Positions 1 through 6,566 of a DNA stretch of 6,621 nt are shown here, piece by piece. The notes under the pieces are model-generated. The model did not search any database, was not told the origin of the DNA, and saw nothing but the letters and a program-made list of their open reading frames with translations. Within the stretch, counting starts at the first letter, position 1, and each line of letters starts with the position of its first letter. The position numbers and the translations under genes are program-made. Origin of the DNA: an uncultured Kordia sp. (GTDB lineage Bacteria > Bacteroidota > Bacteroidia > Flavobacteriales > Flavobacteriaceae); the NCBI GenBank assembly GCA_913054565.1, contig CAJXHW010000101.1:1-6621 (forward strand). The letters are read 5' to 3'.

Positions 1-2817
1 TCCTGAATAATTTTTAGTTAATTCTTGAATCTTTTTATTTGACAATTCATAATCTAAATCTTTATTAGAAAAATACGCGTCATAAAATAACGCTTCTGCT
101 GCTAAAGCTCCAGTTGCTATTTTCTGAACCTCAACATAAGCCATCCTAGCTTGTTCTTCATTATCTGTTTTAATTGCTGCTCTGGCTATAATAACCTGAG
201 CATCGCTTTTTATAGCATCTTCTGTTTTTGGATTTTGTAACATTTTTTCTGCATATACAACAGCTTCAGGATATTGTTCTAACTGGAAATTTGCCTTCAT
301 TAAGTTGGACTGTGCAAATAGTATATTCTGAGGAAAATCTGCTTCAACTTCTAATCGACTTAGAATTGGCCTTACTGTATCCCAGTTTGATTGTTCTAAG
401 TAAACTTGTGACAACCTCACTAGTGCCTGTTCAGTAAATTCATTACGTTCTTTTGTAATCACATACTGGTAATGAGGAATCGTTTGTAATTTTTCTTTAT
501 TTTTATAATACAATTGTCCTAAATAAAAATGAGCTTGCGTTGCGTGAAGTCCGTTTGAAAACTGCGTTAAATACCCATTAAAACTTGTAATAGCTTTGCT
601 TACATTATTTTGTAAGTACTGTTTTTCAGCAGCTTCGTACGTTGCGTTATCTAAATCGGCATCAGTCACATCAACAAAATCTAATGTCCGCACCCAAGAC
701 ACATACTCATCTACTCTATCCAAATCTACATAAATTAATCTTGCTGTTGCAACTGCTTGATTGGCCTCTTCTGAGTTTGGGTACCCAGAAGCTACTTGTT
801 TAAACTTATTTAATGCTTGCTCATTAGAATCATTATTATAATGCACAAGGCCTTGCTTTAACATCGATTTTGAAACATATGAACTCTTCGGGTAGTTATA
901 ATTTAATTCATCATAAGTTTTTAACGCAGTCTCGGTATTATTAACTAAAACATAAGTGTCTCCTAACTCAAATAATGCATCATCTCTATATTGAGAGGCT
1001 GGAAAATCATTTAAAAACAACTTTAAATCCTCAATCTTTTCTTCTGATTTCCCTACAAAACCGTAAGAAATAGCTTTTTGAAAGTGTGCATAATCCGCAT
1101 CAATACCATTCATTTTTTTAGCTAAATTGTATATCTCCATAGCTTTCCAATAATCCATAGTTACAAAATAACTATCTCCTAAACGTAAGTAAGCATCATT
1201 TAATCGCAACTGATCATCTTGTTTAGTTTCAATAAATGCTTTAAAATGTGTAATTGCCTGGCTGTACTCTTTTTGCTTAAAATATGTATACCCAAGTTGA
1301 TAATGTAAGTTTTTAGACTCCGAGAATGCCGATATACTATCTTGCATTGCAAATTGCTTATAACCAATTACAGCATCATTGTAGTTACCCAATAAATAGT
1401 CACATTCGGCTTTCCAATATTGCGATCTTGCCGTAAACTTAGGTGTTCTTGGCTCTTTAATAGCTTTGTCAAATAATTCTGATGCATTCAAAAACACTCC
1501 ATCATTAAACAACTCAACACCTCTATAAAACGCAACTTTTTGATAAGCAACTTTATATTCAAAACCATTTTTTTTCTCTAACAGAACTAACGCTTCAGTA
1601 TAGTTTTTTGAAGTAATGTATGAATCTATCAATAATTGCTCAATAATTTCTTTCTCTGAAGAACTTGGATAAGCGTTCATAAATGCTGTCAAGACTTCAG
1701 GTACTGATTGATATGGATTTCCTGTTTCATAGCTCAGTTTCGCATAATTTAAAAAAGCATCTTCTTGTATAGCTGAATCAAAATCCATTTCTGAAGCATT
1801 CTTAAATGCATTCAAAGCTTCCGATTTTTTAGTTGTTTTTAAATAACATTGCGCTAAATGATAGTAGGCATTTTGAGCCACAAAATTTTCACCATCTATT
1901 ATTTTATTGAATTCTGAAATTGCAGCTTCAAATTCATTTCTTTTATAAAAAACATAACCTAACTGGTAGTGATCTGTATTTGTCCATTTTCCTTTCACAC
2001 CTTTATATTCTTTCAAATACGACAAAGCTTTATCATAATTTTTTAAATTAAAGAAGCTTTCTCCTACTATTTTATTTAACTGAGAGCGCTCATCATCATC
2101 TTGTGCCAAAGGCAAGCGTTGACTTGCCAAGTCAATAGCTTTTTCAAAATTCCCCAATTTAAAATTCATATCGGCTTGAAAGTAAGCCATTTTTTCTTGG
2201 TATTTTTCTTGATCTTTTACTTGATCAAAATAAGAGGTTGCCTCATTATAATCATCACCTTGATAAGCTAAAAACCCTAAGTAATATTTAGCTTGTGCCC
2301 CGTATACAGAAGAGTTTTCAATTTTATTAAAGTATTTTTTTGATTGTTTTTTTTGGTTTGAATGAAACAAAGCATACCCTTTTCTAAAATAAAAATCTTC
2401 TTTCTCTTTCTCACTTAAGTTACTTTCTTCTACTTTTTCATACCATTTTAAAGCATATGCATATTTACTATTCTTAAAATAATAATCCCCCACATCATTA
2501 AAAGCTATGTTTCTTTTAGTGCTTGTTGGGTAATTTTCAACAAAACTCTCCATTAAACCATCAGCGTTTTGTTGGTTTAATCTAATTGCACAATTAGCTA
2601 TATAATAATCACACTCGCCTTTTATTTGCTCATCTTTTATATCATTTTTTATTGTTTGAAACAACGCTTGTGAAGCCACATATTGTTCCGATGAATACAA
2701 AGACAGTGCTTTTAAATACGCTGCGTCATCATGCGTATAAATTTTTGTCTGTTGCGCTTTTGATAAATTAATTACCAAAAAAAACACTAGTATACTGGCT
2801 ATATATTTTTTTCCCAT
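1..2817 (-). CDS. Large secreted tetratricopeptide-repeat protein, 3' end (C-terminus) missing
   Basis: I read this frame triplet by triplet: it has no stop from the ATG at 2817 down to base 1, giving 939 codons, and it runs off the window. An in-frame stop at 2832-2830 and the signal peptide support this start. Residues 1-21 form a type I signal peptide: basic GKK, a hydrophobic core, and a likely cleavage site SKA|QQ. There is no lipobox Cys. The rest is helical repeats with the TPR spacing of about 34 residues and small residues at the usual places, for example KYAYALKWYEKV (about 118), YYLGFLAYQGDDYNEA (178), YQLGYVFYKRNEFEAA (284), YHLAQCYLKTTKKSEA (319), LHYQLGYTYFKQKEYSQA (504), YLRLGDSYFVTMDYWKA (543) and FYLGQLYYKNKEKLQT (767). 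Ten or more repeats are visible. Related flavobacterial proteins run to roughly 1000 residues (from memory), so some 60-70 residues are probably missing. It is likely a periplasmic or outer-membrane-facing scaffold; partner and function are unknown. Confidence 0.9.
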   Translation of the reverse strand, partial: MGKKYIASILVFFLVINLSKAQQTKIYTHDDAAYLKALSLYSSEQYVASQALFQTIKNDIKDEQIKGECDYYIANCAIRLNQQNADGLMESFVENYPTSTKRNIAFNDVGDYYFKNSKYAYALKWYEKVEESNLSEKEKEDFYFRKGYALFHSNQKKQSKKYFNKIENSSVYGAQAKYYLGFLAYQGDDYNEATSYFDQVKDQEKYQEKMAYFQADMNFKLGNFEKAIDLASQRLPLAQDDDERSQLNKIVGESFFNLKNYDKALSYLKEYKGVKGKWTNTDHYQLGYVFYKRNEFEAAISEFNKIIDGENFVAQNAYYHLAQCYLKTTKKSEALNAFKNASEMDFDSAIQEDAFLNYAKLSYETGNPYQSVPEVLTAFMNAYPSSSEKEIIEQLLIDSYITSKNYTEALVLLEKKNGFEYKVAYQKVAFYRGVELFNDGVFLNASELFDKAIKEPRTPKFTARSQYWKAECDYLLGNYNDAVIGYKQFAMQDSISAFSESKNLHYQLGYTYFKQKEYSQAITHFKAFIETKQDDQLRLNDAYLRLGDSYFVTMDYWKAMEIYNLAKKMNGIDADYAHFQKAISYGFVGKSEEKIEDLKLFLNDFPASQYRDDALFELGDTYVLVNNTETALKTYDELNYNYPKSSYVSKSMLKQGLVHYNNDSNEQALNKFKQVASGYPNSEEANQAVATARLIYVDLDRVDEYVSWVRTLDFVDVTDADLDNATYEAAEKQYLQNNVSKAITSFNGYLTQFSNGLHATQAHFYLGQLYYKNKEKLQTIPHYQYVITKERNEFTEQALVRLSQVYLEQSNWDTVRPILSRLEVEADFPQNILFAQSNLMKANFQLEQYPEAVVYAEKMLQNPKTEDAIKSDAQVIIARAAIKTDNEEQARMAYVEVQKIATGALAAEALFYDAYFSNKDLDYELSNKKIQELTKNYSG

Positions 2818-3036
2818 AATGGTGTAAATTCAGTTTTAATTGTCTTTTATTGCAGAGTAAAATTACAACAAGCTATAATCTTTAACGAACAAATATGAAG
2901 TTAATTATATAGAGTTATCAAATAGTTTATTAACTGTTTGAATAAAAATTTATAGCTAGATGGCAATTAAAATGTTATGACTTATGTTTTACTTTGTAAG
3001 TTATAGTTACTACATTTACCATTATATTCATTTATT
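2818..3036. promoter_or_regulatory. Divergent intergenic promoter region between the TPR gene and ftsE
   Basis: These 219 bases lie between the starts of two divergent genes and must hold the promoters of both unless transcription enters from elsewhere. I found no coding potential, RNA gene or strong hairpin. For the ftsE direction only imperfect -7 candidates appear (TATGTTTT at 2983-2990, TTACTTTG at 2989-2996, TACATTTA at 3011-3018), and none has a convincing -33 TTTG at proper spacing. Neither start codon has a purine-rich Shine-Dalgarno, as is usual in Bacteroidota. Confidence 0.5.
2890..2922 (-). promoter_or_regulatory. Possible Bacteroidota-type promoter for the TPR gene
   Basis: Read on the minus strand, TTTG (2922-2919) is followed after 21 bases by CATATTTG (2897-2890). 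The known Bacteroidota consensus is a -33 TTTG/TTG and a -7 TAnnTTTG. The -7 element differs only in its first base and the spacing falls in the accepted range. Transcription would begin near 2884, leaving a leader of about 65 bases before the ATG at 2817. The region is very AT-rich, so a chance match is quite possible. Confidence 0.38.
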
Positions 3037-3720
3037 ATGCCAGACACTATTTTAGAGCTTAAAGACGCATCAATTTTTCAAAAAGAAAACCTAGTTTTAT
3101 CTGATATTAATTTGAAAATTCACAAAGGTGAATTCATTTATTTAATTGGAAAAACAGGTTCTGGAAAAAGTAGTTTCATGAAAACCTTATATGCCGATTT
3201 ACCATTACAGAAAGGTCAAGGCTCAATTGTTGGGCATAATTTAACGTCTTTAAAGGAAAAAGAAATACCTTTTTTAAGACGAAAACTTGGTGTGGTATTT
3301 CAGGACTTTAAACTATTAAGTGACCGTACAATAGCAGATAATTTAAAGTTTGTTTTAAAGGCCACAGGATGGAAAAACAAAACTGAAATAGAAGCTAAGA
3401 TTATAAGTGTTCTTACCAAAGTTGGCATGGAAAGTAAAGGGTTTAAGTATCCTCATCAAATTTCTGGAGGTGAACAACAACGTGTTGCCATAGCAAGAGC
3501 TTTATTAAATGACCCCGAATTAATAATCGCAGATGAACCCACAGGGAATCTAGACCCACAAACAAGTATTGAAGTAATGGCAATTTTAAGAGAAATAAAC
3601 CAAAATGGTAACACTATTTTGATGGCAACTCATGATTATGCATTGATTTTGAAGTACCCTTCTAAAACATTAAAACTACAAGACAATAAAATTTTTGAAG
3701 TGGTTCAGAAAAAAGGATAA
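3037..3720 (+). CDS. ftsE: Cell division ATP-binding protein FtsE
   Basis: This is a complete 227-residue ABC ATPase, the usual length for FtsE. All nucleotide-binding motifs are intact: Walker A GKTGSGKS (38-45), Q-loop Gln89 in VVFQDFKLL, signature SGGEQQ (143-148), Walker B LIIADEP (162-168, catalytic Glu167), D-loop NLD (171-173) and H-loop His199. The VFQDFKLLSDRT stretch after the Q-loop is characteristic of FtsE rather than LolD or MacB. FtsE sits on the cytoplasmic face of the membrane and pairs with FtsX; in other bacteria the complex controls septal peptidoglycan hydrolases through ATP hydrolysis. No ftsX lies next to it here, and the following gene is on the opposite strand, so ftsE appears to be transcribed alone. 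Its stop sits inside a probable bidirectional terminator. A general lipoprotein-export ATPase is the main alternative but fits less well. Confidence 0.9.
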   Translation: MPDTILELKDASIFQKENLVLSDINLKIHKGEFIYLIGKTGSGKSSFMKTLYADLPLQKGQGSIVGHNLTSLKEKEIPFLRRKLGVVFQDFKLLSDRTIADNLKFVLKATGWKNKTEIEAKIISVLTKVGMESKGFKYPHQISGGEQQRVAIARALLNDPELIIADEPTGNLDPQTSIEVMAILREINQNGNTILMATHDYALILKYPSKTLKLQDNKIFEVVQKKG

Positions 3721-3744
3721 GTGTAACTTATATCCTCTTTTTTT
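3709..3744. terminator. Probable bidirectional terminator at convergent gene ends
   Basis: A run of six A (3709-3714) precedes GGATAAGT (3715-3722), loop GTA (3723-3725), then ACTTATATCC (3726-3735), TC, and seven T (3738-3744). ATAAGT pairs perfectly with ACTTAT, and GG pairs with CC after a two-base bulge. Flanking A and T tracts give a U-run for transcripts from either side, suiting ftsE and the membrane-protein operon that converge here. Both stop codons lie within the hairpin. The stem is short and AT-rich, so strength is uncertain. Confidence 0.55.
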
Positions 3745-5050
3745 GAAGCATGTTAACTCCTAAAAAAACAAGTAGTACAGGTATCCAATTAGTATAGAAA
3801 AAATAACGGGTTAAACCATGTACTGATATACTTACAACAACTCGGTTCATTAAAATAAGTAACAACAAAAGCGCACAAAACAAAGCTACTGTGTTGCTCG
3901 TTTTAAAATACACTTGTAATAACAAACAACACAAAACTGCGTAAATTAACGGAATAAAAACACCCCCCAACCCAGTTATAAAACTTTGAAACACTAACAA
4001 AAACCATTTAGAAAAATTTACGGGCAGTAAACTTAAAAACAATTGTTTATTTGTTTGTTCTGCTTCCAAATAGGCCTGTATAGTGGGTATGCTTTTCCCT
4101 TCATAATAAGCCACTACTTCACGTTGTACTGTTTGATTACAAATAGTAGGGAATTCATAATGAAAAAAATAGTAGTTATAATCAATAGGCTCAGCATGAT
4201 ACTTATGATCCATATACCCTATTCCTTTTTGCCTAAAATGTTTGTGTATTGTTCTAAACACTTCTTTTTCTTCAGTTGTATTTAAGTATTGTATATCGGC
4301 TTCATCAGAAACAAATAATACAGACGACGCCAAGGCCGTCCACGTAAAAGGTGTTGAGAAAAATTGTTTTTGCACTACTTTATGGTAAACATTATCAATA
4401 GCAAACGTACATATAGGTATCAACAGGATAAACACAAGCACTTTGGGCTGAAACTTTCTTTCTTTATAAAAAATAAAAATTTCTGCTAACGCGTATAGAG
4501 GAGTTAAAAAAATGAATTGTCCGCGAATACTTATCAAAAGCACTGTTAACACTATTAATAACGAGTAATATTTTAAATTCCTTTTTACAAACAACACATA
4601 ACATAAATGCATTATTTGCAAAAACAAGGCATAGCAAATCCCTTCAGTAGTAACATTAGTTATGGCTAGTACATTAGTATCAAAAATTGGGTAAAACAAT
4701 AATACTACTAAAAGTAATAATTGATAGGTTTTTAAAGAAAAGTTTGTCAAAAAACACTTTAGAAAACAGAATATTGAAGTAAGTACTACTACATATTGAA
4801 CCGTTACAGCTACCTCAGGATATGAGCTGCCAAAAATAAAATGTAGCCCACGCAAAAAAAACGGATACCCTGATGAGACATAAGGCCACATACCAAAATA
4901 AGCTCGTGTATCAGCATAAACTAAAGCTCCTGTATTAACAACAAAAATTAAAGCTAAAATACTTAGTGCTATAAATGTATAAACTACGGTTTTGGGTAAT
5001 TGAGCTTTAGACATCAAATTATTCTTTAACTTCTTTTTTAGAAATTTCAT
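3728..5050 (-). CDS. Polytopic membrane protein, putative GT-C type glycosyltransferase
   Basis: This is a 440-residue integral membrane protein and the last gene of the minus-strand operon. A basic N-terminus leads into a first helix at about 21-43, then ADTRAYFGMW, with acidic Asp47 in the first outer loop; GT-C transferases (ArnT/PMT-like) carry their catalytic acidic residue in that loop. Further hydrophobic segments lie near 80-99, 108-128, 134-155, 160-195, 203-218, 346-382, 386-405 and 414-434, so roughly 9-11 helices, with a soluble stretch at about 222-345. Coupling to a DPM1-like transferase and DUF2304 suggests it uses a polyprenyl-phosphate sugar on the outer membrane face (inference). 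A polymerase or a transporter of unknown type cannot be excluded. The first ATG (5050) overlaps the upstream gene by 32 bases. A second in-frame ATG at 5014 (Met13, MSKAQLPK) begins 4 bases after the upstream stop, gives 428 residues and may well be the true start. Confidence 0.7.
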   Translation of the reverse strand: MKFLKKKLKNNLMSKAQLPKTVVYTFIALSILALIFVVNTGALVYADTRAYFGMWPYVSSGYPFFLRGLHFIFGSSYPEVAVTVQYVVVLTSIFCFLKCFLTNFSLKTYQLLLLVVLLFYPIFDTNVLAITNVTTEGICYALFLQIMHLCYVLFVKRNLKYYSLLIVLTVLLISIRGQFIFLTPLYALAEIFIFYKERKFQPKVLVFILLIPICTFAIDNVYHKVVQKQFFSTPFTWTALASSVLFVSDEADIQYLNTTEEKEVFRTIHKHFRQKGIGYMDHKYHAEPIDYNYYFFHYEFPTICNQTVQREVVAYYEGKSIPTIQAYLEAEQTNKQLFLSLLPVNFSKWFLLVFQSFITGLGGVFIPLIYAVLCCLLLQVYFKTSNTVALFCALLLLLILMNRVVVSISVHGLTRYFFYTNWIPVLLVFLGVNMLQKKRI

Positions 5051-5363
5051 CTTTTAGCAAGGCTATTTCTTGAGTTAGTTTTTTTATGTTTTCTTTTAAA
5101 TTTGAAACAACAACCGACATTTGAATAAGTATTAACAGAAGTATTAAAAATGCAAAAATAAATAGCAATGAAGGCGCATAATACACTCCAAAAAAATCAG
5201 CTAAAACATCTAAGTAACTTCTAAAAACCGAAAAAAACACGATTACTAATGACAGTACAATCCACAAAATTGCATATTGCTCCTTAAGTTTTCCTTTATA
5301 AACCAAGTAAAACACTAAAAGGCAAAACAACAAGGCTGTAAATATGCTAAAAACTGTTATCAT
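5019..5363 (-). CDS. DUF2304 family small membrane protein
   Basis: This 114-residue protein has three predicted membrane helices (about 2-21, 30-48, 62-81) and a charged, heptad-like C-terminal tail (about 85-112) likely to form a coiled coil. The family hallmarks are visible: a basic loop then QYAILW (29-34) opening helix 2, and GVYYAPSLLF (59-68) opening helix 3, followed by SVVVSNLKENIKKL. DUF2304 proteins are known mainly as neighbours of DPM1-like family 2 glycosyltransferases; their biochemical role is not established. Its ATG overlaps the stop of the upstream glycosyltransferase in an ATGA junction, which predicts translational coupling and fits a role as membrane anchor or partner of that enzyme (inference). 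The length is normal and nothing looks broken. Confidence 0.85.
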   Translation of the reverse strand: MITVFSIFTALLFCLLVFYLVYKGKLKEQYAILWIVLSLVIVFFSVFRSYLDVLADFFGVYYAPSLLFIFAFLILLLILIQMSVVVSNLKENIKKLTQEIALLKDEISKKEVKE

Positions 5364-6085
5364 TTATTTTCATTTGATGTAAGACGAATATACAAAAATA
5401 TAGACCCCACAGTAACCTTAAACATATAAAAGACCGTTTTAAGTCCGCTTATTGACGATTTCCCTCCTTCTCTAGCACGCATTAAAACAGGCACTTCAAT
5501 TACTTTATACTTATAAAATGAAAATAAAATTATTGATTCAGGCTCAGGGTAGTTTTCAGGGTAATACTTGCATACAGTTTCAATAACTTTTTTGTCAAAC
5601 GCTCTAAAACCAGAAGTAGCATCAAGTATTTTTATATTTACCAATGTTTTGTTTAAAAAAGAAAAATATTTGATTCCTATTCTACGCAAATAACTTGACT
5701 GAAACCCTTGCTTTTTGACAAACCTCGAACCAACAACCACATTAGCTGTATTGTTAATAATTGGCTGTAGTAAAGTGGTTATATAATTCGGATCATGTTG
5801 TCCATCACCATCAAATTGCACAGCAATATCATAGTTCATTTTTTGAGCGTACTGATATCCCGTTTGCATAGCTCCGCCTATTCCTAAATTAATTGGTAAG
5901 TTAATACATTTAACTGCAGCTTTGTTAATTTCTTCTAATGAATTATCCGTTGAACAGTCGTTAACCACTACAATATCACAAGTGTGGTTTTTAATAGTGC
6001 CCAACGATTCTTTTAACTCAACAATAGTTGCATAAATGGTTTGCGCTTCATTAAAACAGGGCACTAAAATTAAAATCCTATGCAT
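5360..6085 (-). CDS. Family 2 glycosyltransferase, DPM1-like (polyprenyl-phosphate sugar synthase type)
   Basis: A complete 241-residue GT-A fold enzyme. Visible motifs in order: VPCFNEAQTI (8-17) opening the nucleotide-sugar site, VVVNDCSTDNS (39-49) with Asp43, the metal-binding DGDGQHD (92-98, the DxD motif), VVVGSRF (116-122), and LDATSGFRAF (154-163) in the acceptor region. This order matches dolichol/polyprenyl-phosphate mannosyl- or glucosyltransferases, which move a sugar from GDP- or UDP-sugar to a lipid phosphate on the cytoplasmic side of the membrane. The C-terminus (about 213-234) is hydrophobic and may associate with the membrane, but there are no clear paired C-terminal helices; the adjacent DUF2304 protein could supply them. 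The start ATG shares one base with the upstream stop (TAATG) and the stop overlaps the DUF2304 start (ATGA), so translation is probably coupled on both sides. The sugar and acceptor cannot be told from sequence. Confidence 0.87.
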   Translation of the reverse strand: MHRILILVPCFNEAQTIYATIVELKESLGTIKNHTCDIVVVNDCSTDNSLEEINKAAVKCINLPINLGIGGAMQTGYQYAQKMNYDIAVQFDGDGQHDPNYITTLLQPIINNTANVVVGSRFVKKQGFQSSYLRRIGIKYFSFLNKTLVNIKILDATSGFRAFDKKVIETVCKYYPENYPEPESIILFSFYKYKVIEVPVLMRAREGGKSSISGLKTVFYMFKVTVGSIFLYIRLTSNENK

Positions 6086-6566
6086 TAACTGTGTGACTGT
6101 TTTTTATAAATATGCGGGTTTTTACGAATACCTTTTTTAAATAACTTTCTAATTGCCATACGCAAACTACTATCAGCATTTAAAATTGCTGTCCTTAGTT
6201 TTTGGTTTGGCCTACCCTTAAAGGTTGTAACATGAAACTCATTATGCTTTTTTAAAGGCTCTAATGAAAAATAATAATTTGAAATACACTTTCGCGCTTT
6301 ATCAACTAACACTTCGTTTACAGAGTGCCATGATGAATCATGGGTTGACATAACTACTAATCTATTATACCTACTCAAAATTTCAATCGAATCACCTTTT
6401 ACGCCTTCAGGCCATAATTCTAAATTACCTCCATGTTCCAACTCCCATTCTGGCGTAATGTAAAACAATAAATTTAATGCTCGCCATCTTGAACGTTCAG
6501 CATCGTGTGAATTATCTAAATGCGGATTTAAGAAACACCCTTTACCCATTAAAGATATACCGCCAG
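6085..6566 (-). CDS. 2-oxoglutarate/Fe(II)-dependent oxygenase, 5' end (N-terminus) missing
   Basis: The frame encodes the C-terminal part of a double-stranded beta-helix dioxygenase of the prolyl-4-hydroxylase / 2OG-FeII_Oxy_3 type. Counting from the Met at 6549, the iron ligands are His10-x-Asp12 (FLNPHLDNSHD) and His75 (SSWHSVNEV). GGNLELWPE (40-48) matches the family core, and Arg86 (ARKCISNYYFS) probably binds 2-oxoglutarate. The Met at 6549 lies only nine residues before the first iron ligand, far too close for a whole domain, and the frame continues upstream in plausible family sequence (SGGISL) to the adapter. That Met is therefore internal and the true start is off the contig. A basic tail of about 55 residues follows the catalytic core. 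Such enzymes hydroxylate or oxidise proteins, lipids or small molecules; the operon context favours a surface-glycan or lipid substrate (inference). Confidence 0.82.

Noticed and set aside
228..437. 69-residue plus-strand reading frame
   Set aside because: It lies wholly inside the uninterrupted TPR gene on the other strand, has no recognisable domain, and is best explained as an antisense shadow.
1..2817. Possible pseudogene or frameshift in the long minus-strand region
   Set aside because: All 939 codons were read without a stop and the TPR pattern is continuous, so the gene is intact and simply cut by the window edge.
2818..3036. Hidden small RNA, riboswitch or CRISPR-like repeats in the intergenic region
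   Set aside because: Only very short AT-rich inverted repeats (for example GTAA/TTAC around 2997-3010) are present; no GC-rich stems, repeated units or known riboswitch cores were seen.
3037..3720. LolD or MacB-type lipoprotein/export ATPase
   Set aside because: The stretch after the Q-loop (FQDFKLLSDRT) and the 227-residue length fit FtsE better, and no permease of the LolC/MacB type is adjacent.
4043..4285. 80-residue plus-strand reading frame
   Set aside because: It is antisense to the polytopic membrane protein, whose frame has coherent membrane helices; the plus-strand product is a Phe/Ile-rich mirror of AT-rich codons with no family match.
6085..6549. Treating the Met at 6549 as the true oxygenase start
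   Set aside because: It is only nine residues before the HxD iron ligand, so the N-terminal half of the domain would be absent, and the frame continues upstream with plausible residues to the adapter boundary.
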